NCBI RefSeq assembly: GCF_016865365.1
Contig: NZ_AP024469.1
Coordinates: 3,254,501-3,318,500, forward strand
Reading direction: 5' to 3'
Source: Geobacter sp. SVR
GTDB taxonomy: Bacteria; Desulfobacterota; Desulfuromonadia; Geobacterales; Pseudopelobacteraceae
Length of the DNA: 64,000 nt
Positions 9,960 to 18,485 of the stretch are shown here, piece after piece. Both the position numbers and the translations under genes were made by a program. A model generated the notes under the pieces. The model was not told the origin of the DNA. It ran no database searches and saw only the letters and a list, made by a program, of their open reading frames with translations. The first letter of the stretch is position 1, and each line of letters opens with the position of its first letter.

Positions 9960-10373
9960 ATGAAGGTTGAAAAGATCAAATACCGAGACGGGTATAAGTA
10001 TCAGCTTGCATCAGGCTACTCGATACAGGTCTCAGTATTCCCTACGAAGCACATCGCGACGGAATACATTGTTCTCAGTATGACCGGAGTTCTGATCATC
10101 AATGAAGGCTACGCCTGGGACGGTCCTTCAGGGCCCACTATCGACAGTAAGAATTTCATGCGGGGAAGTCTTGTCCATGATGCGCTTTACCAGCTCATGC
10201 GGGGTGGGCTTATATCTGAGCGATGGAGAGAACAGGCGGACAAGGAGCTTCAGAGGATCTGCATCGAGGATGGCATGTGGAAGATCAGGGCATGGTGGGT
10301 ATATCGAGCCGTGCGCGACTTTGGCGGCAGTTCGGCCGCTCGCTGTAAAACCCAAATATTGGAGGCACCATGA
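9960..10373 (+). CDS. DUF1353 family phage protein
   Basis: A 137-residue protein. The ATG at 9960 is preferred over an upstream alternative because AAGGAGGG ends six bases before it. It shows the DUF1353 pattern: a beta-rich first half, a GYAWDGPSGPT turn near residue 72, then VHDALYQLM and an amphipathic helix. Members are common in phage lysis and tail regions but have no proven function. It lies between the endolysin and a small lipoprotein whose ATG overlaps its stop, so the three probably form a lysis-end operon. Confidence 0.75.
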   Translation: MKVEKIKYRDGYKYQLASGYSIQVSVFPTKHIATEYIVLSMTGVLIINEGYAWDGPSGPTIDSKNFMRGSLVHDALYQLMRGGLISERWREQADKELQRICIEDGMWKIRAWWVYRAVRDFGGSSAARCKTQILEAP

Positions 10374-10534
10374 AAAAGGTATTTCTGCTGTGTTCTGTTC
10401 TTCTGGCCGGCTGCAGTACAGTCAACTGCAATTTCCACGGCGACAACAACAAGGTGACAATCGAGCAGCCGAAAACGATCTCTACATCACCGTCTGTAAC
10501 TGCGTCAGGGAACACGGTTCCGGTTCTACCTTAG
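10370..10534 (+). CDS. Small phage lipoprotein (54 aa), possible spanin-like protein
   Basis: A 54-residue peptide starting with a lysine-rich, hydrophobic signal and the lipobox LLAG-C (Cys15), followed by a short Ser/Thr/Pro-rich tail. Its ATG overlaps the stop of the DUF1353 gene, so translation is coupled. Small lipoproteins next to endolysins are often outer-membrane spanin subunits (Rz1-like), but no inner-membrane partner is visible and the tail is only mildly proline-rich, so the spanin role is a guess. The lipoprotein nature is well supported by sequence. Confidence 0.65.
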   Translation: MKKVFLLCSVLLAGCSTVNCNFHGDNNKVTIEQPKTISTSPSVTASGNTVPVLP

Positions 10535-10858
10535 GGGGTACTTATGGGGGCATTTCATAAAAAATAAATATGATAATTTATATAAAACAACAAATAGTTA
10601 TGCCTATAAATAGATTCCGACAAACGGCTCCACACCATTTTTCCAAGACGCCCCAATCTCTGCGAGGTTAGGGCGTTTTCCATTTCCGTCTTCACCACTA
10701 CCCGCTGAATCCCCGCGACTGTCCCTGCATTATGTACGGTGCGACTGTGACCGGGCTTACAGTTTCCCGCACATCAATCTGGTAGGTTCGTCTGGCCATA
10801 AATACCTGGTCACCACTACCCAAACCACCTCCCCCGGTAGAGGCTCTTGGAGAACATC
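10535..10858 (+). other. Prophage/host junction region without a clear gene
   Basis: These 324 bases separate the last phage gene from the chemoreceptor gene. The first about 80 bases are very AT-rich, unlike either side. At about 10,612-10,635 is a stretch ending in GGCTCCACACCA that resembles a decayed tRNA or tmRNA 3' end, followed by a terminator. This is where the right attachment site of the prophage would be expected. No open frame with a convincing ribosome site is present. Confidence 0.35.
10645..10679 (+). terminator. Rho-independent terminator
   Basis: The arms AAGACGCCC and GGGCGTTTT pair across a 17-base loop and end in a short T run. It sits about 110 bases after the last phage gene and would end the phage late transcript or mark the end of a disrupted RNA gene. 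Confidence 0.6.
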
Positions 10859-12481
10859 ATGAAAAATTTGAAGCTGGGAACGAAGTTGATCATAAGTTAC
10901 GTCATCGTAGCCTTGGTTGCCGGAATCGTCGGAATGGTCGGTGTCATAAAGATTCACCAAGTCAACGAAGCCGATACGGAACTCTACGAGAAGATCACCC
11001 TGCCCTTGGGCGAACTTGCCGGTATATCGGTGGACTTCCAGCGGGTGCGCATCAACCTGCGCGACGCCACTGAAACCAATGATCCGGCTGAAGTGAAAGC
11101 CGCCTGGGACACCATCACCACGCTGCGCAGCGAAATCAGTGCACGCGCCGAACGATTCGAGAAGACCATTCTGACCGATGAGGGGCGCAAACAGTTCGCC
11201 GAATTCAAGGAGGCCCGCAAGGCCTATGTCGGCTACATGGACCGGATTCGGGAGCTGGATCAGACAGGCAAGCATGACGAGGCTATGGCACTGATCCATG
11301 GCGACGCAAAAAAGGCGGCCCTGCATTACCAGGGGGTACTGAACAAGCTGATGGAATCGAAGCAGGCGCAAGCCAAGCAGACCTCCGACAGCAACGACAG
11401 GCAGGCCCGCACCGCATCCGCCATCATGATTGCGCTGAGCGTGATCGGCATCATCATGGCTGTCGGCTTTGGCCTGCTCGTCACCCGCACGATAACCGGG
11501 CCATTGAACGCGGCTGTTTCAGTAGCCGACCGGCTGGCCGCAGGGGATCTGTCCGTCACGGTCCAGGTGACCGGAACGGATGAAACCGGCCACTTGATGG
11601 CTGCCATGAAGAATATGGTCGCCAGCCTGCGCGATATCATCACCCGCACGGCGGATATCTCCAGCGGCATTGCCTCAGCATCCAATCAGCTCCACTCGAC
11701 TGCCAGCCAGATCGCCACCGGCACTGAGGAGGTGGCTGCCCAGACAAATACCGTGGCTACCGCCAGCGAGGAGATGTCCGCGACCTCCAGCGACATCGCC
11801 CGCAACTGCTCCATGGCTGCCGACGCTTCCCGGTCCACGACCGAATCGGCCAATATCGGGGCCGCAGTCGTGCAGGAGACCATCACCGGTATGAACGTCA
11901 TCGCCAACCGGGTACGCCAGACATCCAAGACCGTCGAGGCGCTCGGCACCCGCTCGGAACAGATCGGCGCCATCATCGGCACCATCGAGGACATCGCCGA
12001 TCAGACCAACCTGCTGGCCCTGAATGCCGCCATTGAGGCAGCCCGCGCCGGGGAGCAGGGACGCGGCTTTGCGGTGGTTGCGGACGAAGTGCGCGCCCTG
12101 GCGGAGCGGACCACCAAGGCCACCCGCGAGATCGGCGAGATGATCAAGGCCATCCAGGGCGAGACCCGCGAGGCGGTCAAGGCCATGGAAGAGGGGGTTT
12201 ACGAAGTGGAGAAGGGCGCGGTTTCCTCCCAGAAGTCAGGCCAGGCCCTGGAAGAGATCCTCAACCGGATCAACGAGGTCTCCATGCAGATCAATCAGAT
12301 TGCCACGGCAGCTGAAGAGCAGACCGCCACAACGAACGAAGTGACCGGCAATATCCAGCAGATTACCGAGGTGGTGCATCAGACCGCCCAGGGTGCGGAT
12401 GAGACGGCAAGCGCTGCGGCCCAGCTGGCGCGGCAGGCCCAGGATCTGCAGAGCCTCGTCAGCCGTTTCAGACTGACATAG
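10859..12481 (+). CDS. Methyl-accepting chemotaxis protein (4-helix-bundle sensor)
   Basis: A 540-residue membrane chemoreceptor. TM1 spans residues 10-31, a periplasmic helical sensor of the 4HB_MCP type 32-186, TM2 187-208, HAMP 209-262, then the coiled-coil signalling domain. The kinase-contact tip ([34 protein letters not shown]) is intact near residues 380-412. I chose the ATG at 10859 over a TTG four codons upstream because GGAG is well spaced from it. A cheW gene follows 17 bases later, so receptor and coupling protein are made together. No C-terminal pentapeptide tether is visible. The ligand is unknown. Confidence 0.93.
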   Translation: MKNLKLGTKLIISYVIVALVAGIVGMVGVIKIHQVNEADTELYEKITLPLGELAGISVDFQRVRINLRDATETNDPAEVKAAWDTITTLRSEISARAERFEKTILTDEGRKQFAEFKEARKAYVGYMDRIRELDQTGKHDEAMALIHGDAKKAALHYQGVLNKLMESKQAQAKQTSDSNDRQARTASAIMIALSVIGIIMAVGFGLLVTRTITGPLNAAVSVADRLAAGDLSVTVQVTGTDETGHLMAAMKNMVASLRDIITRTADISSGIASASNQLHSTASQIATGTEEVAAQTNTVATASEEMSATSSDIARNCSMAADASRSTTESANIGAAVVQETITGMNVIANRVRQTSKTVEALGTRSEQIGAIIGTIEDIADQTNLLALNAAIEAARAGEQGRGFAVVADEVRALAERTTKATREIGEMIKAIQGETREAVKAMEEGVYEVEKGAVSSQKSGQALEEILNRINEVSMQINQIATAAEEQTATTNEVTGNIQQITEVVHQTAQGADETASAAAQLARQAQDLQSLVSRFRLT

Positions 12482-12498
12482 GGAGAGAGAGGACGATC

Positions 12499-12996
12499 AT
12501 GAGCAATCTGCCTGTTGTTAAAAAAGAAGGTCAACGATCCAACGAAATCATACAGTTGGTCAGCTTCGAACTGGGTGGTGAGGAATATGGCGTTGACGTG
12601 CTGACGGTGCGGGAAATCATCCGCATGCCCTCCATCACCAAAATGCCCAATACCCCCGATTATGTGGACGGCATCATCAATCTACGGGGCATGGTGGTGC
12701 CGATCATCTCGCTGCGCAGGCGCTTCGCCCTGTCGGAGCGGGGGGAAGACCGCGACAGCCGTATCCTGGTAATGGAGGTGGGCTCGGGCCTGACCGGTTT
12801 CGTGGTTGACGCGGTGGCCGAGGTGATCAGGATATCTGCCGCAGAAATCCAGCCATCCCCACCTGTCGTGCAGGGTAATGCGGCCCAGGAATGCATCACC
12901 GGCGTAATCAACCATGGTGAGCGGCTGCTGATCGTGCTGGACATGGAGCGGCTGTTTACCGACGAGGAAAAACAACGCTTCGTGGCGCTGGAGTAG
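12499..12996 (+). CDS. cheW: CheW coupling protein
   Basis: A 165-residue CheW that bridges chemoreceptors and CheA. Visible family features include VSFELGGEEYGVDVLTVREI near the start, IINLRGMVVPIISLRRRF in the centre and GVINHGERLLIVLDMERLF at the end. It lies 17 bases after the receptor gene. No cheA is adjacent; the only kinase gene in the window is near 60.2 kb, so the two CheW proteins may serve the same or different signalling arrays. Confidence 0.93.
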   Translation: MSNLPVVKKEGQRSNEIIQLVSFELGGEEYGVDVLTVREIIRMPSITKMPNTPDYVDGIINLRGMVVPIISLRRRFALSERGEDRDSRILVMEVGSGLTGFVVDAVAEVIRISAAEIQPSPPVVQGNAAQECITGVINHGERLLIVLDMERLFTDEEKQRFVALE

Positions 12997-13086
12997 CACC
13001 ATCCTGCTGCCTTATCACGAGCGCACGTCATTATTGCCGGGTTCCTGCTCCATCTGTCGGCAGAAGCCCCCTCTTCCTCCCCATGA

Positions 13087-13127
13087 CCGGCAGAGGAGAT
13101 GCCCGCAAAGGCATCTTCTTCTGCCGG
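13087..13127. terminator. Strong hairpin between convergent genes
   Basis: The arms CCGGCAGAGGAGATGCC and GGCATCTTCTTCTGCCGG pair almost perfectly around a six-base loop, between the end of cheW and the end of the opposite hsp20 gene. There is no long T run on either side, so it may act as a bidirectional terminator or mRNA-end stabiliser. Confidence 0.5.
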
Positions 13128-13134
13128 GCTCTCC

Positions 13135-13632
13135 TTACCTGATAGTGATCTTCTTGACCTTTTCCCTGGCTTCCCGGCTCTTCGGAATCCGGATTTCCAG
13201 AATACCATCCTTGAAGGTTGCCGATGCCTGATCGGAATCCACCTCGGCCGGCAGCTGAATCATCCGGCTGAATGAGCCGTACGACCGCTCAAGACGATAA
13301 TAATCCTTGTTTTCGACCCTCTCTTCCTTTCTCTTTTCCCCGGAGATGCGGATGGTATTGTCACTGAACGTTACCTCCACATCCTCTTTCCGTATTCCGG
13401 GGATTTCCGCCTTGACAACGACATCCTCCTGTTCTTCATACACATCCACGCTCGGAATCGCAGGCTCCTCGAATTCCGGAAATGTCCGCAGCCAGCGGGC
13501 CGGGCTCAGAAAGGCATAGGGGCGTCTCCAGAAATCTTCGAACATTCTCTCCATTCTTTCCATTTCATGCAGGGGGGACAAGGGACGATGCGGCTCCTGC
13601 CTGGCCAGTTCCCGTGATTCTTTCTGCGCCAT
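13135..13632 (-). CDS. Hsp20 / alpha-crystallin small heat-shock protein
   Basis: A 165-residue ATP-independent holdase chaperone. A flexible N-terminus (residues 1-55, Arg/Glu/Met-rich) is followed by the alpha-crystallin domain (about 56-150) with the usual VDVYEEQEDVVVKAEIPG start, the ISGEKRKEE strand and the A.F.DGILEIRIPK end, and an I-x-I-type C-terminal tail (KKITIR). GGAGGTG lies directly upstream of the ATG. It is transcribed toward cheW and alone; a possible heat-shock promoter lies about 100 bases upstream. Confidence 0.95.
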   Translation of the reverse strand: MAQKESRELARQEPHRPLSPLHEMERMERMFEDFWRRPYAFLSPARWLRTFPEFEEPAIPSVDVYEEQEDVVVKAEIPGIRKEDVEVTFSDNTIRISGEKRKEERVENKDYYRLERSYGSFSRMIQLPAEVDSDQASATFKDGILEIRIPKSREAREKVKKITIR

Positions 13633-13729
13633 TCTGCACCTCCTCGATGAAGGTTGTTGCCGCCTTCAACAAGCGGGATCGCATCCGGCGGCATGATCTC
13701 GTGCCATTCCTCTCCTGCTGCAGTGGAGG

Positions 13730-13755
13730 CCATCAGGAAAGATATATACTTCAAG
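13730..13755 (-). promoter_or_regulatory. Possible sigma-32-like promoter for hsp20
   Basis: Read on the minus strand, CTTGAAG (13755-13749) is followed after 11 bases by CCTGATGG, loosely like the sigma-32 pattern. Its position about 100 bases before hsp20 is suitable, but the downstream element is a weak match. Confidence 0.3.
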
Positions 13756-13853
13756 TCTACGTTTGGGCCGGGAAGAGTCAAGAATGTGCGGGAGTGTTTC
13801 CGGCGGGAACGACGGACATGCGGGCATTTATTGCGGAGGTCCTCCAGGCGGAG

Positions 13854-13883
13854 TTTCCGACACAGGGGCCGAAATGGTACAAT
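13854..13883 (+). promoter_or_regulatory. Extended -10 promoter for a small cysteine-rich ORF
   Basis: TGGTACAAT (-10 at 13878-13883 with TGN extension) lies 18 bases after TTTCCG. It directly precedes the ribosome site and ATG at 13908. Confidence 0.45.
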
Positions 13884-13907
13884 GAAAGGGGAAAGAGGTG
13901 ACCACCA

Positions 13908-14042
13908 ATGAGGGAAACGAGTTGCGGCAGCATGAAGCACTACGAGCACATGTGTTCGCTCACACTGAACGGGTGCGCCATCGAGAAACTGCTCGCAACT
14001 GGAGATGCTGACATCGCTCCGTGCGGGGGACAGGGCTCATAA
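13908..14042 (+). CDS. Small cysteine-containing protein, 44 aa, unknown function
   Basis: A 44-residue frame (starts MRETSCGSMKHYEHMCSLTL) preceded by AGAGGTGA and an extended -10 promoter. It has four cysteines (positions 6, 16, 23, 39) and three His/Met-rich positions, a pattern seen in small metal-binding or redox peptides. I do not recognise a family. It stands alone between hsp20 and a minus-strand pair. Support is only promoter, ribosome site and composition, so it may not be real. Confidence 0.4.
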   Translation: MRETSCGSMKHYEHMCSLTLNGCAIEKLLATGDADIAPCGGQGS

Positions 14043-14130
14043 TCACCGATTCATCTGCACTCCCAGCCTGATCGGAACATGACATTCGCACCGGCATCCT
14101 TAAGACGCCAGGGCCAGGAAGCAGAGCGAG

Positions 14131-14170
14131 GGGGCTGCGCAGCCGCAGGCGCGGCCCTTTTCGCAGCCCC
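14131..14170. terminator. Hairpin between convergent transcripts
   Basis: GGGGCTGCG and CGCAGCCCC form a nine-pair stem around a 22-base loop, just beyond the stop of the minus-strand gene at 14184. There is no T tract, so termination is uncertain. Confidence 0.35.
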
Positions 14171-14183
14171 GCATCGGTAACCG

Positions 14184-14633
14184 CTACGGTACCCTGCGGT
14201 TCTCCTGCGCGACAGGTGGGCCGGGAGCCGGCGGTGATTGCTGCGGAAGATCGCCGCAAACCACCCTGGACAGACTCTCCGGCAGTGATGCCGGCTGAAT
14301 GTTCTTCCAGTCGCTCCCGTGATAGCTGATCGTTATGGCCAGGGAATTGTCCGTCGGGTAGGTTACCGTCAGAACCGCCCGATAGGCATGCCGGGCACAA
14401 TCGAATTCGGTCAGGGTCCGCACCTCGAAAATGCCCTTTGCCATATCCTCCCTGGTACCCAGGGTTCTTTCCCATACCTTGGCCATATCCCCATTGATGA
14501 CGATACTTTGGGGACTGTAAAAGTTCCTGGCGCCATCACTGCCGTTTGCATGGTATTCCCAGCGGGAGGCGTGTGCGGGAGAGACCACCATCCACGCCAC
14601 GGCGGCCGAGACAAGCCATAATACCGTTTTCAT
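14184..14633 (-). CDS. Exported protein, surface-adhesin E (Adhesin_E)-like
   Basis: A 149-residue protein taken from the ATG at 14633, which has GGGGAGGGG just upstream and begins a clear signal peptide (MKTVLWLVSAAVAWMVV...AHA). The mature part follows the Adhesin_E-like order: W-E-Y at the start, an NFYSPQSI segment, VWERTL strand, a central FDCARHAYR and a late C-G-D, giving two cysteines that could form a disulfide. A proline-rich tail ends the protein. It is the second gene of a two-gene minus-strand unit. The assignment is by pattern only; the role is probably an exported surface or periplasmic protein. Confidence 0.55.
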   Translation of the reverse strand: MKTVLWLVSAAVAWMVVSPAHASRWEYHANGSDGARNFYSPQSIVINGDMAKVWERTLGTREDMAKGIFEVRTLTEFDCARHAYRAVLTVTYPTDNSLAITISYHGSDWKNIQPASLPESLSRVVCGDLPQQSPPAPGPPVAQENRRVP

Positions 14634-14650
14634 CCCCCCTCCCCGCATCG

Positions 14651-15061
14651 TCAGCTGTCCCCGTTCCTGCCCAGCCAATACCTGAGCCGTACAAAGGGGT
14701 TGTCCACCGCCTGCTTGCAGACCGTCGCCCGATCGTCGATCAGGGTCGCCAGGTTGGAGATGTTTCCGGTCACTTTTTCCGTCATCTCCCTGAGCGAGGT
14801 TTCAACCCTTGCTTCCACAGTTGCCTTGCCCCCCATCATCAATGAATACTCCAGGGCCCGTTCGCGGGCATCCAGGGCCAGTGCATTTTCCGGGGCCGCG
14901 GCATCGTCGCGCTGGAGTGCCCAGTAGCAGACGGCATAATAGGCCGCACAATCGGCCAGCTCCAAGGCCTGGAGGCCCAGGGCGCGCTCGTAGTCGAGAG
15001 CCGGCGCGGCCGTTGCTGTCATGAACATCGAAGCCACCGCCATGGTCACGATGGTTTTCAT
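14651..15061 (-). CDS. Exported protein of unknown function (136 aa)
   Basis: Starts at 15061 after GGAGGATGT with a typical signal peptide (MKTIVTMAVASMFMTATA-APA). The mature part is helical and acidic, with four Cys residues (two in ADCAAYYAVCYW and one near VCKQ among them) and tandem hydrophobic faces. I do not recognise a family. It lies 17 bases upstream of the Adhesin_E-like gene and shares its promoter, so both products likely act in the periplasm or at the outer membrane. Confidence 0.6.
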   Translation of the reverse strand: MKTIVTMAVASMFMTATAAPALDYERALGLQALELADCAAYYAVCYWALQRDDAAAPENALALDARERALEYSLMMGGKATVEARVETSLREMTEKVTGNISNLATLIDDRATVCKQAVDNPFVRLRYWLGRNGDS

Positions 15062-15096
15062 ACATCCTCCAGTGTAAGCGCTCTATATTAAACACG

Positions 15097-15124
15097 ATTC
15101 TAGCAGCTATTGTTCCGCTGTCCA
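15097..15124 (-). promoter_or_regulatory. Sigma-70-type promoter for the minus-strand exported-protein pair
   Basis: On the minus strand TGGACA (15124-15119) and TAGAAT (15102-15097) are separated by 16 bases, about 35 bases before the start codon at 15061. Confidence 0.5.
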
Positions 15125-15224
15125 GCGACGGGCATTACCATGACCCGGCATCAGGTCAGGCGGCTCTTGACAAAGGGGCTTTTGCTGGAAAGATTAGTGT
15201 AACGACGAAATCGGGAAAACGAAT

Positions 15225-15722
15225 ATGCGCATCATCTTTTCAATCATCCTGGCGGCCTTTCTGCTGACGGGCTGCGCCTCGGTCATCAGCAACAAGTCTC
15301 AGCGCCTCGTTGACCGAAACATTTCCTTCACCCAGCTGCAGAAGGACCCGGAACGCTATAACGGGCATTTCGTCATGTTCGGCGGAGTCATCGTCTCCCT
15401 GTGGAACAAGAGCAATGGAGCGGACGAACTGGAGATGGTGCAGCTCAAGACAAACGAGCAGGGCGAAATCATCGATACGACCTCATCGGAGGGGCGCTTC
15501 TTCGCCATGAGCCCGACCTTCCTTGACCCGGCCATTTACCAGCCCGGCGTGATGGCGACACTGGTGGGAGAGGTACGGGGCACCAAGACCGTGCCGATCG
15601 GGGAGCGCGAATACATCTATCCGGTACTCCTCATCAAGGAGATCCATCTCTGGAAACCGGATCAGTCGCGCCCTCAGCCAACGTTCCAGTTCGGCGTCGG
15701 GATCGGTACCACCATCCATTGA
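15225..15722 (+). CDS. Slp-family outer-membrane lipoprotein
   Basis: A 165-residue lipoprotein: signal MRIIFSIILAAFLLTG with Cys17 in LLTGC, then the Slp domain with FTQLQKDPERYNGHFVMFGGVI, L-Q-L-K and a YIYPVLLIKEIHLW end. Slp proteins are outer-membrane lipoproteins raised in starvation and stress, without a proven activity. The residues just after Cys17 (ASV) contain no Asp at +2, consistent with sorting to the outer membrane. A TTGACA box lies about 45 bases upstream with a poor -10. It begins the envelope-lipid block. Confidence 0.85.
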   Translation: MRIIFSIILAAFLLTGCASVISNKSQRLVDRNISFTQLQKDPERYNGHFVMFGGVIVSLWNKSNGADELEMVQLKTNEQGEIIDTTSSEGRFFAMSPTFLDPAIYQPGVMATLVGEVRGTKTVPIGEREYIYPVLLIKEIHLWKPDQSRPQPTFQFGVGIGTTIH

Positions 15723-15872
15723 GCCTGGGAATGTTTTTTCCTCCGGCACCCGTTCCGGGCGAGCCGGTTTCTTCACCCCACCAGCAGGCGAATGAAGCAA
15801 AAGACGGAATACTGTGCGGAACCGCGCTTCGGGCCCGGGTCGCGGCCGCCGGTTCGCAAAAGGGGTCCTGGC

Positions 15873-17147
15873 ATGAAGTGCCTGATACAGTTGATGATCG
15901 TCTGCCTGATCCTGGTGCCGGCGCTCGCACCGGGGGCGGACGGGCAGTACGGGTACCCGATTCAGGACGCCTATGGGGCAACGATCCTGGGAACCCCGGC
16001 TAAACTCAAACCGGAGCTGCCCAAAAGCGTTCGCACGCGGGAACTGGTGCTGGACGTGGTTCCCGGCCGCCAGCGCCCCCCGATCTTCAATTACAACGAC
16101 GGCCTGCGCTGTACCGTTGCTTATCACAAACGGCGGGCGCCACTGGTGTTCCTGATCGCCGGCACCGGCGCCGGGAATCAGGCCCCCCACCAGGTCACCC
16201 TGATGAAGGCCCTGTACGTGGCCGGCTTTCACGTCATCACCCTCCCCTCCCCCACCACCCCCAACTTTATCATCTCCGCCTCCCGGAGCTGCGTACCGGG
16301 CGTCCCCTTCGATGACGCCGTGGATCTGTACCGGGCCATGGAAACCGCCTGGAACGCCGTTGCAAAGGATGTCGAGGTCTCCGACTTCTACCTTTCCGGC
16401 TACAGCCTGGGCGGCAGCCAAGCCGCCTTTGTGGCCAGGCTGGACGAGGAGCGCAAGGTGTTCAACTTCCGCAAGGTCCTGATGATCAACCCGGTCGTCA
16501 GCACCTACACGGCCGCCCAAAAGATCGAAGAGCTGTTGATGGCGATCCCCGGGGGGCCTTCTAAGGTGGGTTATTTTTTCAACCGGATGCTGGACAAGTT
16601 CAGCGAATACTACATCTACGGCAGCTTTGTCGCCATCAACGACGAATTCATATACGAAGTCTACAAGGAGAAACTGTTCTCCCGGGAAGAGGCCGGAGGA
16701 CTGATCGGCCTCGTCTTTCGGCTCAATTCGGCCGGCATGATCTTCACCTCCGACGTCATGACCAACAGCGGATATGTGGTCCCCAGAAACCGCGTCCTGA
16801 CAACCACCGATTCCCTGTACGACTACTTCCAGGTTTCCACCCATCTCAGCCTTTTCAATTACCTGGACGAACTCCTGTTCCCCTGGGTTCACCAGCAAAA
16901 ACCTGAGATCGGCAGGCAGGCCTTCATCGACTCCCTGAGCCTGAAAAGCATCGGCGACTACCTGAAATCGTCGGCCAAATTCGGTCTGATGACCAATGCC
17001 GACGACTTTTTGCTGACGCCGGACGATCTCGATTTCTTCAAAAGGACATTTTCCGAGCGTGCGACGATCTACCCCCGCGGGGGACATCTCGGCAACATTG
17101 AATACCGGGAGAACGTGGCCCACATGGTGGAGTTCTTCAAACGGTAA
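15873..17147 (+). CDS. Secreted alpha/beta hydrolase next to mlaA
   Basis: A 424-residue protein. I chose the ATG at 15873 because it starts a signal peptide (MKCLIQLMIVCLILVPALA); an earlier in-frame start would bury this. The alpha/beta fold is shown by PLVFLIAGTGAGN (oxyanion region), the nucleophile elbow GYSLGGSQA with Ser in G-x-S-x-G, and a late GGHLGN that can provide His. It lies ten bases upstream of mlaA, pointing to action in the periplasm on lipids or lipid-linked substrates. The substrate (phospholipid or lysophospholipid) is inference from neighbours only. Confidence 0.8.
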   Translation: MKCLIQLMIVCLILVPALAPGADGQYGYPIQDAYGATILGTPAKLKPELPKSVRTRELVLDVVPGRQRPPIFNYNDGLRCTVAYHKRRAPLVFLIAGTGAGNQAPHQVTLMKALYVAGFHVITLPSPTTPNFIISASRSCVPGVPFDDAVDLYRAMETAWNAVAKDVEVSDFYLSGYSLGGSQAAFVARLDEERKVFNFRKVLMINPVVSTYTAAQKIEELLMAIPGGPSKVGYFFNRMLDKFSEYYIYGSFVAINDEFIYEVYKEKLFSREEAGGLIGLVFRLNSAGMIFTSDVMTNSGYVVPRNRVLTTTDSLYDYFQVSTHLSLFNYLDELLFPWVHQQKPEIGRQAFIDSLSLKSIGDYLKSSAKFGLMTNADDFLLTPDDLDFFKRTFSERATIYPRGGHLGNIEYRENVAHMVEFFKR

Positions 17148-17156
17148 GGAGGGGGC

Positions 17157-17993
17157 ATGAAATCGGGGGAACCTTGCAGTCCCGCCCTTCGCGGCCGGTT
17201 GCTGTCCCTGCTGCTCGGGCCGTGCCTGGCAGCGGTGGTGGCCGGATGCGCCACAACCGCGCCCGTTACCGCCGAGGAAAAGCCGATGCACACGGTAAGC
17301 GAGTTCCGGGACCAGCGCTTCGGTTACGTGGACGACCCCTGGGAGTCCTTCAACCGCAGCATGTACAATTTCAACTACTACTTCGACAAATACTTTTTTC
17401 TTCCGGTCATAAGCGGTTACGAATTCATCACCCCCACCATTCTCCAGACCGGTATCTCGAACCTCTTCAGCAACCTGGGAGAGGTCCGCAATTTCACCAA
17501 CAATCTCCTGCAGGGAAAACCGGTAGATTCCCTGGCAACCCTCGGCCGTTTCGTGACCAACAGCACCATCGGGCTCGGAGGTCTGTTCGATCCTGCCACC
17601 CCGCTCGGGCTGGAGCGCCGGTACAATGACTTCGGATTGACCCTGGGCCACTGGGGCGCCGGTTCCGGTCCGTATCTGGTCATGCCGATCCTGGGTCCAT
17701 CCACCCTGCGCGATACCACCGGCTGGGCCGTGGACAGCGGCATGCGTTACGGGATCTACCACGCCATCGATCCCTTTGAAAGCACCAACCACGAGTTCGC
17801 CATCTCAGCCGGCATCGTCCTGCTGGAGGCGGTCGACAAGCGCCATCAGGAAAGCTTCCGCTACTACCAGAGCGACAATCCCTTCGAGTACTACATGGTG
17901 CGCTTCTTTTATCATCAGAAGCGCAATCTCGATGTCCTCAAGGGGCTGAAAAAGCCCGAGGAGGGGGAAGAGGAGAAGCGCGGAGCTGAATGA
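17157..17993 (+). CDS. mlaA: MlaA (VacJ) lipid-asymmetry lipoprotein
   Basis: A 278-residue outer-membrane lipoprotein that removes mislocalised phospholipid from the outer leaflet. A lipobox VVAG-C is at Cys31; then come the family core DPWESFNRSMYNFNYYFDKYFF, the N.F.NLGEVRNFTNN segment, the GRFVTNSTIGLGGLFDPA stretch and YLVMPILGPSTLRD. The acidic C-terminal tail is normal. AAGGAGG precedes the ATG and the secreted hydrolase ends ten bases before it. No mlaBCDEF genes are in the window. Confidence 0.93.
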   Translation: MKSGEPCSPALRGRLLSLLLGPCLAAVVAGCATTAPVTAEEKPMHTVSEFRDQRFGYVDDPWESFNRSMYNFNYYFDKYFFLPVISGYEFITPTILQTGISNLFSNLGEVRNFTNNLLQGKPVDSLATLGRFVTNSTIGLGGLFDPATPLGLERRYNDFGLTLGHWGAGSGPYLVMPILGPSTLRDTTGWAVDSGMRYGIYHAIDPFESTNHEFAISAGIVLLEAVDKRHQESFRYYQSDNPFEYYMVRFFYHQKRNLDVLKGLKKPEEGEEEKRGAE

Positions 17994-18147
17994 CACGGAG
18001 AAACGACAACTCCTTCCCTTCTCCTTTATGCCCTCTGGCCTCTCTTATGCCAAGAAGGGGGCGCACTGCATGGGCTTGTGCAAGAAATTACGACGATAGC
18101 ATTCCCAGCAGCACTCGTGACCGCGGGGATTCGAGAGCGGCTATCCA
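17994..18147 (+). other. Intergenic region after mlaA
   Basis: No gene or clear terminator is visible here. Open frames in this stretch lack ribosome sites and run through the repeat element that follows. Confidence 0.5.
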
Positions 18148-18318
18148 TGAATCCGTGAAGCATGGAAGCCGGAGCGAGCGTCATGCCGGGGCTCCATCGT
18201 CGCCGGCTCCGCTTCATGCCGGCATTGCCGCCCCACCGTCGACGAAATGCTGCCCATACGGAAATGCAAGAGCAGAGGCATGGGTAGCGAGTGCAGGCTG
18301 GAAGGCTTCACGGATTCA
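18148..18318. repeat. Dispersed 171-bp element with 13-bp terminal inverted repeats (copy C)
   Basis: Bounded by TGAATCCGTGAAG and its exact complement CTTCACGGATTCA. The interior contains GCCGGGGCTCCATCGTCGCC and a GACGAAATGCTGCCCATACG-like stretch plus GCAAGAGCAGAGGC, matching in order the interiors of the elements at 28835 and 42086. It has no coding sign and lies in a 490-bp gap. Confidence 0.7.
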
Positions 18319-18340
18319 GCCCCACCGGCAAATCCATCCC

Positions 18341-18388
18341 TGAATCCGTGAGGCATGGGTAGCGAGTGCGAAGGCTTCGCGGATTCAG
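18341..18388. repeat. Short internally deleted derivative of the dispersed element
   Basis: TGAATCCGTGAG and CTTCGCGGATTCA enclose GCATGGGTAGCGAGTGCGAAG, which also occurs near the right end of copy C. The central part of the long element is missing. Confidence 0.55.
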
Positions 18389-18485
18389 CTCATGCCTGCA
18401 CTGAAGGGTTCTGCCCCGACCGCTTTTACCATTGCCGGAGCAACGAAAATCGAGGATAATGCCCCCTCATCGAAGGGGAACTCGC

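Noticed and set aside
10680-10858. c-di-GMP riboswitch upstream of the first chemoreceptor
   Set aside because: The conserved core sequence blocks of GEMM riboswitches are not present.
15483-17792. 769-residue minus-strand open frame opposite hydrolase and mlaA
   Set aside because: It is antisense to two genes with clear motifs, has no ribosome site and its composition (Gly/His/Val-rich) is typical of a shadow of GC-rich coding DNA.
17990-18343. 117-residue frame after mlaA
   Set aside because: No ribosome site, runs through the dispersed repeat element, and no protein-like pattern.
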